NCBI GenBank assembly: GCA_945613785.1
Contig: CALZAJ010000042.1
Coordinates: 1-10,237, forward strand
Reading direction: 5' to 3'
Length of the DNA: 10,237 bases
Source of the DNA: an uncultured Verrucomicrobiota bacterium
GTDB lineage: Bacteria; Verrucomicrobiota; Kiritimatiellia; RFP12; UBA1067
Shown here piece by piece: positions 1 to 5,972 of the stretch. How positions within the stretch are numbered: the first letter of the stretch is position 1; every line of letters starts with the position of its first letter. The notes beneath the pieces are model-generated. The model made no database searches, had not been told where the DNA came from, and saw only the letters and a list, made by a program, of their open reading frames with translations. Both the position numbers and the translations under genes were made by a program.

Positions 1-55
1 CGCGGAAGCGGCCGTCGACAAGGGCAACGACGTCAACGTCGAAGTCGACATCTGA
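1..55 (+). CDS. C-terminal end of an unidentified upstream gene (partial)
   Basis: The frame that starts at base 2 reads 17 sense codons and stops at TGA 53-55; the gene begins outside the window. The visible tail is acidic and hydrophilic (ends DVNVEVDI). It is too short to assign to a family. Its stop codon overlaps a GAGG (54-57) that can serve as ribosome binding site for the next gene 8 nt downstream, so the two are probably co-transcribed. Codon composition (GC-rich third positions) matches the rest of the window. The frame could be chance, but the spacing and RBS overlap argue it is real. Confidence 0.55.
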   Translation, partial: AEAAVDKGNDVNVEVDI

Positions 56-63
56 GGCATTTC

Positions 64-1287
64 GTGCATTTCTCCACCTTTCTGGCGCTGAAGTACCTCA
101 AACCGAAGCGATCCGTCGCTTCGGTTATTACTTGTGTTTCGGTTTTGGGCGTCATGCTCGGCGTCGCGGCCGTCATCATCGTCCGTAGTGTGATGACGGG
201 ATTCGGGGACATCTGGGAGGAGAAGATCCTCGACTTCAAGCCCCATGTCTCTCTGGTTCCGCAGCGCGCGAACGTGCTGATCGGCGAGGATGTCTTGGCA
301 GAGAAGATCCGTCAGTTGCCTGGCGTGACCTGTGTGACGCCCGAGGTTGATACGCGCGTCTTGCTCTCCTACAAGGGGAGCGTTCTCGCGCCGGTGATTC
401 TGGGTGTGGATGGCGAGGACTTCAGCAAGGCCTACAAGGTCGGTGAACCGCTTGCGGGCACCTTTGACCTGGAGGGTGACTCGATCGTCCTCGGACGTCA
501 CGTCGCCCGTCAGTTGGGCGTCTGGGTCGGGGACGAGGTGACGGTCTATTCGCCCAAGTCGCTCGCTTCCCAGGACGAGGTCTTCCTGCCGGTGAAGTGG
601 AAGGTGACGGGCATCTTCAGCTGCGGACAGTACGAGTACGACTCGGGTTATGTGGTCGCGAGCCTGTACAACGTCCGTGAGCTGATGGGCATGGAGAAGG
701 GCGTTTTCGCGATTCACGTGAAGACGGACAGGCCGACGGACCCCGTGGCCTTCGGCGCACTCCAGAACGAGCTCGCAAGGCTCGCACCGCGTCTGAACCA
801 GATCAGCTGGCAGGAGGCGGACAGCGAACTCTTCGGCGCGCTTGCGGTCGAGAAGAACATGACGGCGATCCTGATGGCGCTCATTTCCGTGGTGGCGCTC
901 TTTTGCGTCATGAACACCTTGTTGGTGCTGACGGTCCAGAAAACACCGGAGATCGGGCTCTTGAAGTCCCTTGGCTTCGGCAAGCTCCAGATTATGTCTG
1001 TCTTCATGATCCATGGTCTCATCCAGTGTACGGCGGGCATCGTCTTGGGACTTCTCGCGAGCTGGGCCGTGCTTTCGAACCTTCAGAAACTCGTCGAGGG
1101 CCTGGGCCGTCTGGGCGTGGAGGTCTTCCCCGCGTCGGTCTACGGACTCGAGGAGATCCCCCATCGGATCATCGCCTCGGACATCTTCTGGGCCGTGGCC
1201 GTCGTCTTTGTGTTCGGACTGCTCGCGTCGATGATTCCCGCGTTGCTGGCGGCCGCGAAGGATCCCGTAAAGGCCTTGAATGAATGA
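64..1287 (+). CDS. LolC/LolE-family lipoprotein-releasing ABC transporter permease
   Basis: This is the inner-membrane permease of a Lol-type exporter, which extracts mature lipoproteins from the inner membrane and hands them to the periplasmic carrier LolA. The 407-residue protein has the family layout: a short cytoplasmic N-terminus (FLALKYLKPKR), TM1 at about residues 24-46, a large periplasmic MacB-PCD-like domain (about 47-262), then an FtsX-type core with three TM segments near 264-290, 311-338 and 373-397. The cytoplasmic coupling segment after TM2 (PEIGLLKSLGFG, about 295-306) and the C-terminal DPVKALNE are typical of LolC/E. The start is GTG at 64, with GAGG 6 nt upstream overlapping the previous stop. 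It overlaps the ATPase gene by ATGA. Only one permease gene is seen with lolD, so a homodimeric (LolF-like) complex is possible, unless a partner lies elsewhere. The family call is firm; C versus E cannot be decided. Confidence 0.92.
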   Translation: MHFSTFLALKYLKPKRSVASVITCVSVLGVMLGVAAVIIVRSVMTGFGDIWEEKILDFKPHVSLVPQRANVLIGEDVLAEKIRQLPGVTCVTPEVDTRVLLSYKGSVLAPVILGVDGEDFSKAYKVGEPLAGTFDLEGDSIVLGRHVARQLGVWVGDEVTVYSPKSLASQDEVFLPVKWKVTGIFSCGQYEYDSGYVVASLYNVRELMGMEKGVFAIHVKTDRPTDPVAFGALQNELARLAPRLNQISWQEADSELFGALAVEKNMTAILMALISVVALFCVMNTLLVLTVQKTPEIGLLKSLGFGKLQIMSVFMIHGLIQCTAGIVLGLLASWAVLSNLQKLVEGLGRLGVEVFPASVYGLEEIPHRIIASDIFWAVAVVFVFGLLASMIPALLAAAKDPVKALNE

Positions 1288-1940
1288 TGGAGAGCGCGAA
1301 CGGCGAACAGGCAATGGTCATACTTGAGACAAGCGACATCACCAAGCGGTTCAAGATCCCGGGCGCTCAGCCGATCGAGGTCCTGAAGGGCGTGAGTTTT
1401 TCCGTTTCGGCGGGTGAGAAGGTCGCGATCCTCGGACGCTCGGGCTCCGGGAAGTCAACGTTGTTGCACATCCTCGGCGGACTCCTCAAGCCCACGTCGG
1501 GCAAGGTGCTGCGTCCCCGGAACTTCGGCTTCGTCTTCCAGGCCTATCATCTGATGCCTGAGCTGACCGTCCTGGAGAACGTCATGCTCCCGGCCCAGTC
1601 CTGGCGCACGCCGCTCGCGCGGGCGACCGCGCTGTCCCGTGCGGTCGAGCTGCTCGGAAAGGTCGGTCTGAAGGATCGCCTCGATCATCTGCCGGCCGAG
1701 CTGTCCGGCGGAGAACGTCAGCGCGTGGCCTTGGCCCGCGCGCTGGTGACGGATCCTGAACTCGTCCTGGCTGACGAGCCGACCGGCAACTTGGACGCCC
1801 TGACGGGTGCCGACATTCTGAAGATGCTGACCGAACTCTCCTCCGACGGCAAGACGGCCCTCGTGATGGTGACCCACTCCCAGGAAGCCGCGGCAATCTG
1901 TGACCGATGCCTCACCTTGCAGGACGGAAAGCTGATTTAA
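1284..1940 (+). CDS. lolD: LolD, ATPase of the lipoprotein-releasing ABC transporter
   Basis: This cytoplasmic ABC ATPase powers the LolC/E-type permease encoded just upstream (ATGA overlap at 1284-1287, so translational coupling). The 218-residue protein has all the nucleotide-binding motifs: Walker A GRSGSGKST (51-59), Q-loop Gln86 in FVFQAYHL, signature LSGGERQ (140-146), Walker B with DEP (164-166), D-loop GNLDA and H-loop His198. The LSGGERQRVALARAL and ADEPTGNLD stretches are characteristic of the LolD/MacB group. Two oddities are visible. There are about 10 extra N-terminal residues before MVILETSDITKRF; ATG 1314 is an alternative start without a clear RBS. Only 7 residues (KVLRPRN) lie between PTSG and FGFVFQ, where E. 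coli LolD has about 24, so a hairpin of the antiparallel beta subdomain is missing. All catalytic motifs remain, so it should be active. Confidence 0.93.
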   Translation: MMESANGEQAMVILETSDITKRFKIPGAQPIEVLKGVSFSVSAGEKVAILGRSGSGKSTLLHILGGLLKPTSGKVLRPRNFGFVFQAYHLMPELTVLENVMLPAQSWRTPLARATALSRAVELLGKVGLKDRLDHLPAELSGGERQRVALARALVTDPELVLADEPTGNLDALTGADILKMLTELSSDGKTALVMVTHSQEAAAICDRCLTLQDGKLI

Positions 1941-1977
1941 GAATGGAATTCTCCACAGGGCAGGAAATTGGGGGGGG

Positions 1978-2005
1978 GAGAGGTCAAATTCAACCTGAAC
2001 CTCTC
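1978..2005 (+). repeat. Inverted repeat GAGAGGT/ACCTCTC beside a G9 run
   Basis: GAGAGGT (1978-1984) and ACCTCTC (1999-2005) form a perfect 7-bp stem with a 14-nt loop. It lies immediately after a run of nine G (1970-1978) and immediately upstream of, and partly overlapping, the terminator-like hairpin at 2003-2034. It has no T-tract of its own. It may be part of the 3' end of the lol transcript or a protein site; the function is unknown. Confidence 0.35.
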
Positions 2006-2034
2006 GTCCGAATCCGACGGACCGAGTACTTTTT
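2003..2034 (+). terminator. Probable intrinsic terminator of the lol operon
   Basis: CTCG-TCCG (2003-2010) pairs with CGGA-CGAG (2018-2026, one bulged C), giving an 8-bp GC-rich stem with a 7-nt loop (2011-2017). TAC and a run of five T (2030-2034) follow. It sits 63 nt after the lolD stop and upstream of the promoter for the next gene, which is where a terminator is expected. The bulge and the 3-nt gap before the T-run weaken the call. Confidence 0.5.
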
Positions 2035-2064
2035 CTGCCCATGAAGTGCGTCTTTTTGATAGAA

Positions 2065-2086
2065 TATAAGATATAATCAAAAGGAG
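2065..2086 (+). promoter_or_regulatory. Probable -10 element(s) and RBS of the phosphomannomutase operon
   Basis: A locally AT-rich patch holds TATAAG (2065-2070) and a perfect TATAAT (2072-2077), in an otherwise GC-rich region. AAAAGGAG (2079-2086) is a strong Shine-Dalgarno site 5 nt before ATG 2092. No good -35 hexamer is found 16-18 nt upstream. If TATAAT is used, transcription would start inside the RBS; TATAAG would give a 5' leader of about 15 nt. Either way the leader is very short. Confidence 0.5.
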
Positions 2087-2091
2087 CTATC

Positions 2092-3444
2092 ATGGGCATT
2101 TTCAAGGCGTACGACATCCGCGGTATTTACGGTCAGGACCTCACAGAGGACATTTTCTACAAGATTGCGCGTGCTTATGCGCAGTTTGCCGGCGTGAAGG
2201 GCGGCAAGGTTGTGGTGGCGCGTGACTGCCGCAAGTCGTCTGATTCGCTTTTCCAGGCCTTCGCCAAGGGTCTTGTCGATGAGGGCGTCAATGTCCTTGA
2301 CATCGGTCTCGGCTCGACGCCGATGAGCTATTTCGCCAACGGCACGCTCAAGGCCGACGGTTCGGTGATGATCACGGCCTCCCACAACACCAAGGAGTGG
2401 AACGGCTGCAAGCTCTGCAAGGCCAATGCGGTGCCGATCTCCGGTGCGACGGGCATCAAGGACATTGAGAAGCTCGTCCTGGCGATGGACGGCAACGAGC
2501 CGCCGACGGGCGTCGGCACGATCACTAAGGTCGACATCTCGAAGGAATACGGCGCGCACGTCCGCACGTTCGCTCACCTTGCCAAGCCCATCCATGTCGC
2601 GATGGACTTCGCGAACGGCATGGGCATTGCCGAGTCCGTCGCCTTCACCGAGCAGACGATGCTGACGCACGACGATCTCTTCGGCGACTATGACGGCGAC
2701 TTCCCGAACCATGACGCGAACCCGCTCCACACCGAGACGCTCAAGGATCTCCAGGCCATGATCAAGGCCGCGCCCGGCAAGTACGCTTTCGGCGTCGCCT
2801 ACGACGGCGATGCGGACCGTGCGGGCTTCGTCGACGAGAAGGGCGAGATCATCCCGATGGACTTCATCACCGCGCTCATTTCGCAGGATCTCCTCAAGAC
2901 CAACCCGGGCGCGGCATGCTTCTACGACCTCCGCTCCACGAAGATGGCCGAGGAGACGATCGCGGCTGCCGGCGGCAAGCCGATGATGAGCCGCGTTGGC
3001 CACTCCTTCATCAAGGAGCAGATGCGCCAGAACGACGCGATCTTCGCGGGCGAGCTCTCCGGCCACTACTACTTCAAGGCGAACTTCACGGCCGAGTCCT
3101 CCTCGATGGCGACGTACGCGCTCGCGAATATCGTGTCCGCCAGCGACAAGCCGCTTTCCGAGCTCATCGCGCCGCTCAAGAAGTACCGTCAGTCCGGCGA
3201 GATCAACACGAAGACCGTGACGCCTCCGGCTGAGATCCTCGCCAAGATCAAGGCACTCTACTCGGGCAAGGCCAAGGTGTTCGAGCTTGACGGCGTCAGC
3301 GTCGACGCGTGGGATTCCGAGGGCTACTGGGCGAACGTGCGCATGTCGAACACCGAACCCCTCGTCCGTCTCAATCTCGAAGGCAAGACCCAGGAAATCA
3401 TGGAGGCCAAGCGTGACGAATTCCTCGCTCTCATCCGTGCTTAA
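2092..3444 (+). CDS. manB: Phosphomannomutase/phosphoglucomutase
   Basis: This alpha-D-phosphohexomutase interconverts mannose-6-P and mannose-1-P (and/or the glucose equivalents), feeding nucleotide-sugar synthesis for LPS, capsule or glycans in the cytosol. It has 450 residues, the usual length. Family landmarks appear in order: N-terminal FKAYDIRGIYG (4-14); active-site phosphoserine loop TASHN with Ser97; Mg-binding DGDADR (238-243); sugar-specificity loop GELSGH (320-325); C-terminal phosphate-binding RMSNTEP (417-423). The overall pattern resembles E. coli CpsG/ManB, including GHSFIKEQMR and SGEINTK. The residue after TASHN is Thr100, where Pro is usual. ATG 2092 has a strong RBS. It is the first gene of a five-gene overlapping run; the next gene starts inside its 3' end. 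Mannose versus glucose preference cannot be read from sequence, so the symbol is by resemblance. Confidence 0.9.
   Translation: MGIFKAYDIRGIYGQDLTEDIFYKIARAYAQFAGVKGGKVVVARDCRKSSDSLFQAFAKGLVDEGVNVLDIGLGSTPMSYFANGTLKADGSVMITASHNTKEWNGCKLCKANAVPISGATGIKDIEKLVLAMDGNEPPTGVGTITKVDISKEYGAHVRTFAHLAKPIHVAMDFANGMGIAESVAFTEQTMLTHDDLFGDYDGDFPNHDANPLHTETLKDLQAMIKAAPGKYAFGVAYDGDADRAGFVDEKGEIIPMDFITALISQDLLKTNPGAACFYDLRSTKMAEETIAAAGGKPMMSRVGHSFIKEQMRQNDAIFAGELSGHYYFKANFTAESSSMATYALANIVSASDKPLSELIAPLKKYRQSGEINTKTVTPPAEILAKIKALYSGKAKVFELDGVSVDAWDSEGYWANVRMSNTEPLVRLNLEGKTQEIMEAKRDEFLALIRA
3402..3406 (+). promoter_or_regulatory. Ribosome binding site inside the phosphomannomutase gene
   Basis: GGAGG lies 6 nt before GTG 3413 and decides the start of the lipoprotein gene. 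An alternative GTG at 3437 has no comparable site. Confidence 0.6.
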
Positions 3445-4588
3445 GTCCACGGTCCTCGTGTCGCTCCTGGCGCTTGCCGGGTGCGGCAAGGACGATGGTT
3501 CGGCCAGTCTCAAGATTGGCGAAGAGGCGCTGGAGTCGGGCGATTCTGAAAAGGCCGTTCGCCACCTGATGACTTCGCTTGAGGTGGCGCCCGACAACGT
3601 GGATGCGTTGGTGCTGCTGGGCGAGGCCCAGTACAACCTCGGCGAGCCCGTCAACGCCCGCAAGACGGCGCTCCGCGCCCTTGAGCTTGCGCCGAATGAC
3701 GTCGATGTCATCGAGCTCGCGGCCAAGACCGCGTTCCTGGCCAAGGACTACGAACAGGCCGAGTCGCTCTATCAGTCCCTCTGCACGTCTGACCGCGATG
3801 CGAAGCTGCGTTCGCGCGGCCTGACGGGTCTGGGCATCCTCGACATGGCGCGCATGCCCACGGCCGGGGAGAACGCCCATTTCTACCGTGACCGGGCCCG
3901 CACCCGTTTCCTTCTGGCGATTCGGGCGGACGCGATGAGCGCCGCTCCCCGTTATCACCTCGCGCTCGTCTATCGCGAGTGGGGTTACTACGGCATTGCC
4001 CGTGACAACCTCGCGCAGTTCCTTCATCTCGACAAGCTCGAGAACAAGGCAGGCAGCGACCGCGCCAAGCGCGTCAGTTCGCGGCTTCTCCCCGAACTGG
4101 ACGACCTGATCTCGCAGGACGCCCTGCAGGTCAAGGGGGCGGACAAGCGTAACGCCTCGGCTTGTGCGACGGCTCTTGCCAAGGCCAAGGCGGCTTGGGC
4201 GAAGAAGGCCTATAGGGATGCCCGGACGGCGTACGAGCAGGCCTATCTGGCCGACGTGCTGTGCTACGAGGCCGCGGTTGGCCTGGCGAAGTCCTGGGAG
4301 ACCGTCGACCCGTCGGCCAAGGGTCTGGCCGAGGCGCTCAAGTACTATTCCGCCGCCTGCAAGATCCGTCCGAGCATCCGCAACGTCATCCTGAAGACGG
4401 CTGAGATTGCGGTCAAGCTGGGTCGTCACGCAACGGCTGTCGAGGCCTATTCGCGTGCCGTCGCCGCGGCTCCGAAGGACATCACGGCGATTGACGGACT
4501 GATCCGTGCGCTGCGTCGCACGGGACAGGCCAAATCGGCCGATGTCTATCAGAAGTACCGGGATGCCCTGGGCGTCCGCACGAAGTGA
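3413..4588 (+). CDS. TPR-repeat lipoprotein, probable periplasmic scaffold
   Basis: The predicted product is a 391-residue exported lipoprotein built of tetratricopeptide repeats. The N-terminus (MTNSSLSSVLKSTVLVSLLALAGC) has a lysine, a hydrophobic stretch and a lipobox LAGC with Cys24 as the lipidation site. Gly25-Lys26-Asp27 follows. TPR-like helical pairs follow at about 31-62, 63-96 and 97-130, again around 180-206, and at 320-353; the recurring A-x-x-L-G/A-L-x-x-x-P pattern is clear in the first two (SLEVAPDN, ALELAPND). The middle (about 250-270) is Lys/Ala rich. TPR proteins bind partner proteins; no enzymatic motif is seen. The GTG 3413 start is chosen for its RBS; the frame is open further upstream to 3287, but that is inside the mutase. 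It overlaps the mutase by 32 nt and the next gene by GTGA. The lipoprotein and TPR calls are fairly firm; the biological role is unknown. Confidence 0.82.
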   Translation: MTNSSLSSVLKSTVLVSLLALAGCGKDDGSASLKIGEEALESGDSEKAVRHLMTSLEVAPDNVDALVLLGEAQYNLGEPVNARKTALRALELAPNDVDVIELAAKTAFLAKDYEQAESLYQSLCTSDRDAKLRSRGLTGLGILDMARMPTAGENAHFYRDRARTRFLLAIRADAMSAAPRYHLALVYREWGYYGIARDNLAQFLHLDKLENKAGSDRAKRVSSRLLPELDDLISQDALQVKGADKRNASACATALAKAKAAWAKKAYRDARTAYEQAYLADVLCYEAAVGLAKSWETVDPSAKGLAEALKYYSAACKIRPSIRNVILKTAEIAVKLGRHATAVEAYSRAVAAAPKDITAIDGLIRALRRTGQAKSADVYQKYRDALGVRTK

Positions 4589-4992
4589 CTTCCTTGGAGC
4601 TCCTTCCGGCAGATTACGTCTTGCTTGGCCTGATGGCCTTGCCCGCGGTCATGGGACTTTTCCGTGGCTTTTCCGGAACGATTGCCTTTTTCGCCGCCGG
4701 CATCTCGTCGGTGCTGACCTGGTCGCTCGTCTGGCATCTGTCGGCCGGCTGGTCGAACGAAGTCTGGTTGCGCGGACTCGAGACCTTCCTCGTCGTCCTG
4801 CTCGTCTTCGGGCTTGTTCGGATTGTCGTCAAGAAGCTGGTGAACGGACTCCTTTCCCAGCCTTCGGATGCGCTTTTCGGCATGCTGACGGGGGCTGTCT
4901 TCGGTCTCCTGATCCTGGTAGCCTGGGCCTATTCGGGTTTCCATCTTGAGTATTCGAACCTGGCGACGGAGGTCGCGGCCTATGTCCGGTGA
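4585..4992 (+). CDS. Small CvpA-like integral membrane protein
   Basis: This 135-residue, very hydrophobic protein has four predicted TM helices, at about 9-26, 31-51, 65-84 and 99-117. The Gly-Leu-Phe-Arg-Gly-Phe motif (24-29) at the end of TM1, and the Asp-x-x-Phe-Gly-x-x-x-Gly-x-x-x-Gly start of TM4 (95-107), resemble the CvpA family (colicin V production/envelope proteins). CvpA proteins are inner-membrane proteins of poorly defined role, linked to envelope integrity in enterobacteria. The start GTG 4585 overlaps the TPR gene stop (GTGA); no clear RBS is present, which suggests translational coupling. It overlaps the sigma-factor gene by 11 nt. At 135 residues it is shorter than typical CvpA (about 160), lacking the extended C-terminal tail. 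The family call is by pattern only and could be wrong; that it is a multi-pass membrane protein is clear. Confidence 0.65.
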   Translation: MTSLELLPADYVLLGLMALPAVMGLFRGFSGTIAFFAAGISSVLTWSLVWHLSAGWSNEVWLRGLETFLVVLLVFGLVRIVVKKLVNGLLSQPSDALFGMLTGAVFGLLILVAWAYSGFHLEYSNLATEVAAYVR

Positions 4993-5461
4993 GGAACTCC
5001 TGGCGGACGCGAAGAAATTCGAGAAGAAGCTTTTGAACTTCTTCTGGCGCCAGGGCGTTTCATATACTGAAGGCGAGGACCTTGTCCAGGAGACCTATCT
5101 CCGACTCTGGAACTACCGCGAGCAGTACAAGCCGACGGCCAAGCTCTCCACATTCCTCTTCCTGATGGCGCGTCAGGTGCGCCTAGACGCTCTCCGCAGC
5201 GAGACGCGGCGGGCCAACCGCGAGGAGCGGTGGGGGAAGGAGCAGCCGCAGACGCAGGCTGCGCCCCGTGCGGGCGAAAGGGAAGACGTGCGCTGGGCGG
5301 TGGCTCGGCTGTCTGAGCCGCTGCGCGAGGTGGTGGAGCTCGGTGTCTTCCAGGACCTGCCGTATGCCGAGGTGGCGGAGATCCTGGACATCCCGGTCGG
5401 GACGGTCAAGTCGAGGATGTCCAATGCCCTCAAGAAACTGAAGGAGATATTCGATGAATGA
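4982..5461 (+). CDS. ECF-type RNA polymerase sigma factor
   Basis: This 159-residue sigma-70-family factor directs RNA polymerase to alternative promoters. Region 2 spans about 14-77, with the core-binding/-10 segment GEDLVQETYLRLW (31-43) and the KLSTFLFLMARQVRLDALR part (54-72). A variable linker (about 78-100) follows. Region 4 spans about 105-156, with a helix-turn-helix AEVAEILDIPVGTVKSRMSNALKKLK that would read the -35. There is no region 1 or 3, which is typical of the ECF group. ATG 4982 is the best start: GGAGG (4968-4972) lies 9 nt upstream. The frame is also open back to 4946, inside the CvpA-like gene. The downstream gene starts inside its last codons (8-nt overlap, RBS AAGGAG at 5441-5446), the usual sigma/anti-sigma arrangement. 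It is likely held inactive by that membrane protein until a signal arrives. Confidence 0.92.
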   Translation: MSGEELLADAKKFEKKLLNFFWRQGVSYTEGEDLVQETYLRLWNYREQYKPTAKLSTFLFLMARQVRLDALRSETRRANREERWGKEQPQTQAAPRAGEREDVRWAVARLSEPLREVVELGVFQDLPYAEVAEILDIPVGTVKSRMSNALKKLKEIFDE

Positions 5462-5930
5462 AGATCTTGAAAACACGTTGGACGAACTCGGGCCCGCGTA
5501 TCGTGAAGTCGTCGGTCGTCTGCGCGCGGCGCAGGAGGTCGAACCGACGCGTCGCGGCGTCGTCCGCGTCAACTGGCGCCGTTGGACCGCTTCGCTGGTG
5601 GCGGCGACGATCCTTGTGGTCGTCGGCTTCTCCGTGCTGACCTCCCGCACGCCTGTCGACTCTTCTTCCGTGGCGAGTCCTTACACCCTTGCCTTGGATC
5701 TGAATGATACGGCTATTGGCGAACTCGTCCGTACCCAGCGTGCGGACGGCAGCTGGGACAACGATTTCCTGACGCGGCAGAACGCCGCGGCGTTGAAGGA
5801 CGTCGCTTCGGCGAAAGTCGCCTATCGGCGGGCCGTTCGGTATTTGCGCGCCAAAGGTCTGACCCCGCTGTCCCCGGAAGAGCTCCGACACCGCGGCGAT
5901 CTTGCCGCGCGCCTGCTGGCTCGCTCTTAA
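5454..5930 (+). CDS. Probable membrane anti-sigma factor with a QW-like periplasmic motif
   Basis: This 158-residue single-pass protein is encoded directly after, and overlapping, the ECF sigma gene, the place where its anti-sigma partner is expected. Residues 1-43 are cytoplasmic and charged (short helix DELGPAYREVVGRLRAAQ), the likely sigma-binding part. TM is about 45-63 (basic WRR before it). Residues 64-158 would be periplasmic. This part contains LVRTQRADGSW (91-101), the Gln-x-x-Asp-Gly-Ser-Trp pattern of squalene-cyclase/prenyltransferase alpha-alpha repeats. A second helical stretch AKVAYRRAVRYLRAKGL (120-136) follows. Only one such unit is visible, so it is not a full cyclase toroid. 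No HxxxCxxC zinc anti-sigma motif is present. ATG 5454 has AAGGAG 7 nt upstream. The anti-sigma role is inferred from position and topology; no similarity to a named anti-sigma family was recognised. Confidence 0.65.
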   Translation: MNEDLENTLDELGPAYREVVGRLRAAQEVEPTRRGVVRVNWRRWTASLVAATILVVVGFSVLTSRTPVDSSSVASPYTLALDLNDTAIGELVRTQRADGSWDNDFLTRQNAAALKDVASAKVAYRRAVRYLRAKGLTPLSPEELRHRGDLAARLLARS

Positions 5931-5954
5931 GTGCCGCATCCGACGGTCCGAGGT

Positions 5955-5965
5955 TATGGTATAAT
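5955..5965 (+). promoter_or_regulatory. Extended -10 promoter of the fumarase genes, predicting a leaderless mRNA
   Basis: TATGGTATAAT contains an extended -10 (TGGTATAAT, -10 at 5960-5965). Only 7 nt separate it from ATG 5973, so transcription should begin at or next to the A of the start codon. There is no Shine-Dalgarno and no convincing -35. The same 11 bases occur before the LptF/G-family gene (7843-7853). Confidence 0.65.
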
Positions 5966-5972
5966 TCATGCC

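Noticed and set aside
3287..3412. Longer N-terminus for the TPR lipoprotein
   Set aside because: This part lies within the mutase gene, and would put 42 charged residues before the signal peptide; GTG 3413 has a well-spaced GGAGG.
2077..3744. Long antisense open frame (555 codons) opposite the phosphomannomutase
   Set aside because: The product is Arg/Val/Leu/Asp-rich low-meaning sequence. The + strand frame has every family motif plus an RBS. GC-rich third positions create such antisense frames.
4946..4981. Longer N-terminus for the sigma factor
   Set aside because: It lies within the CvpA-like gene and adds an Arg-rich stretch foreign to the family; ATG 4982 has GGAGG at 9 nt.
5931..5972. 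GTG start at 5931 for fumarase alpha
   Set aside because: The predicted promoter (5955-5965) lies within this stretch, and family N-termini begin near ATG 5973.
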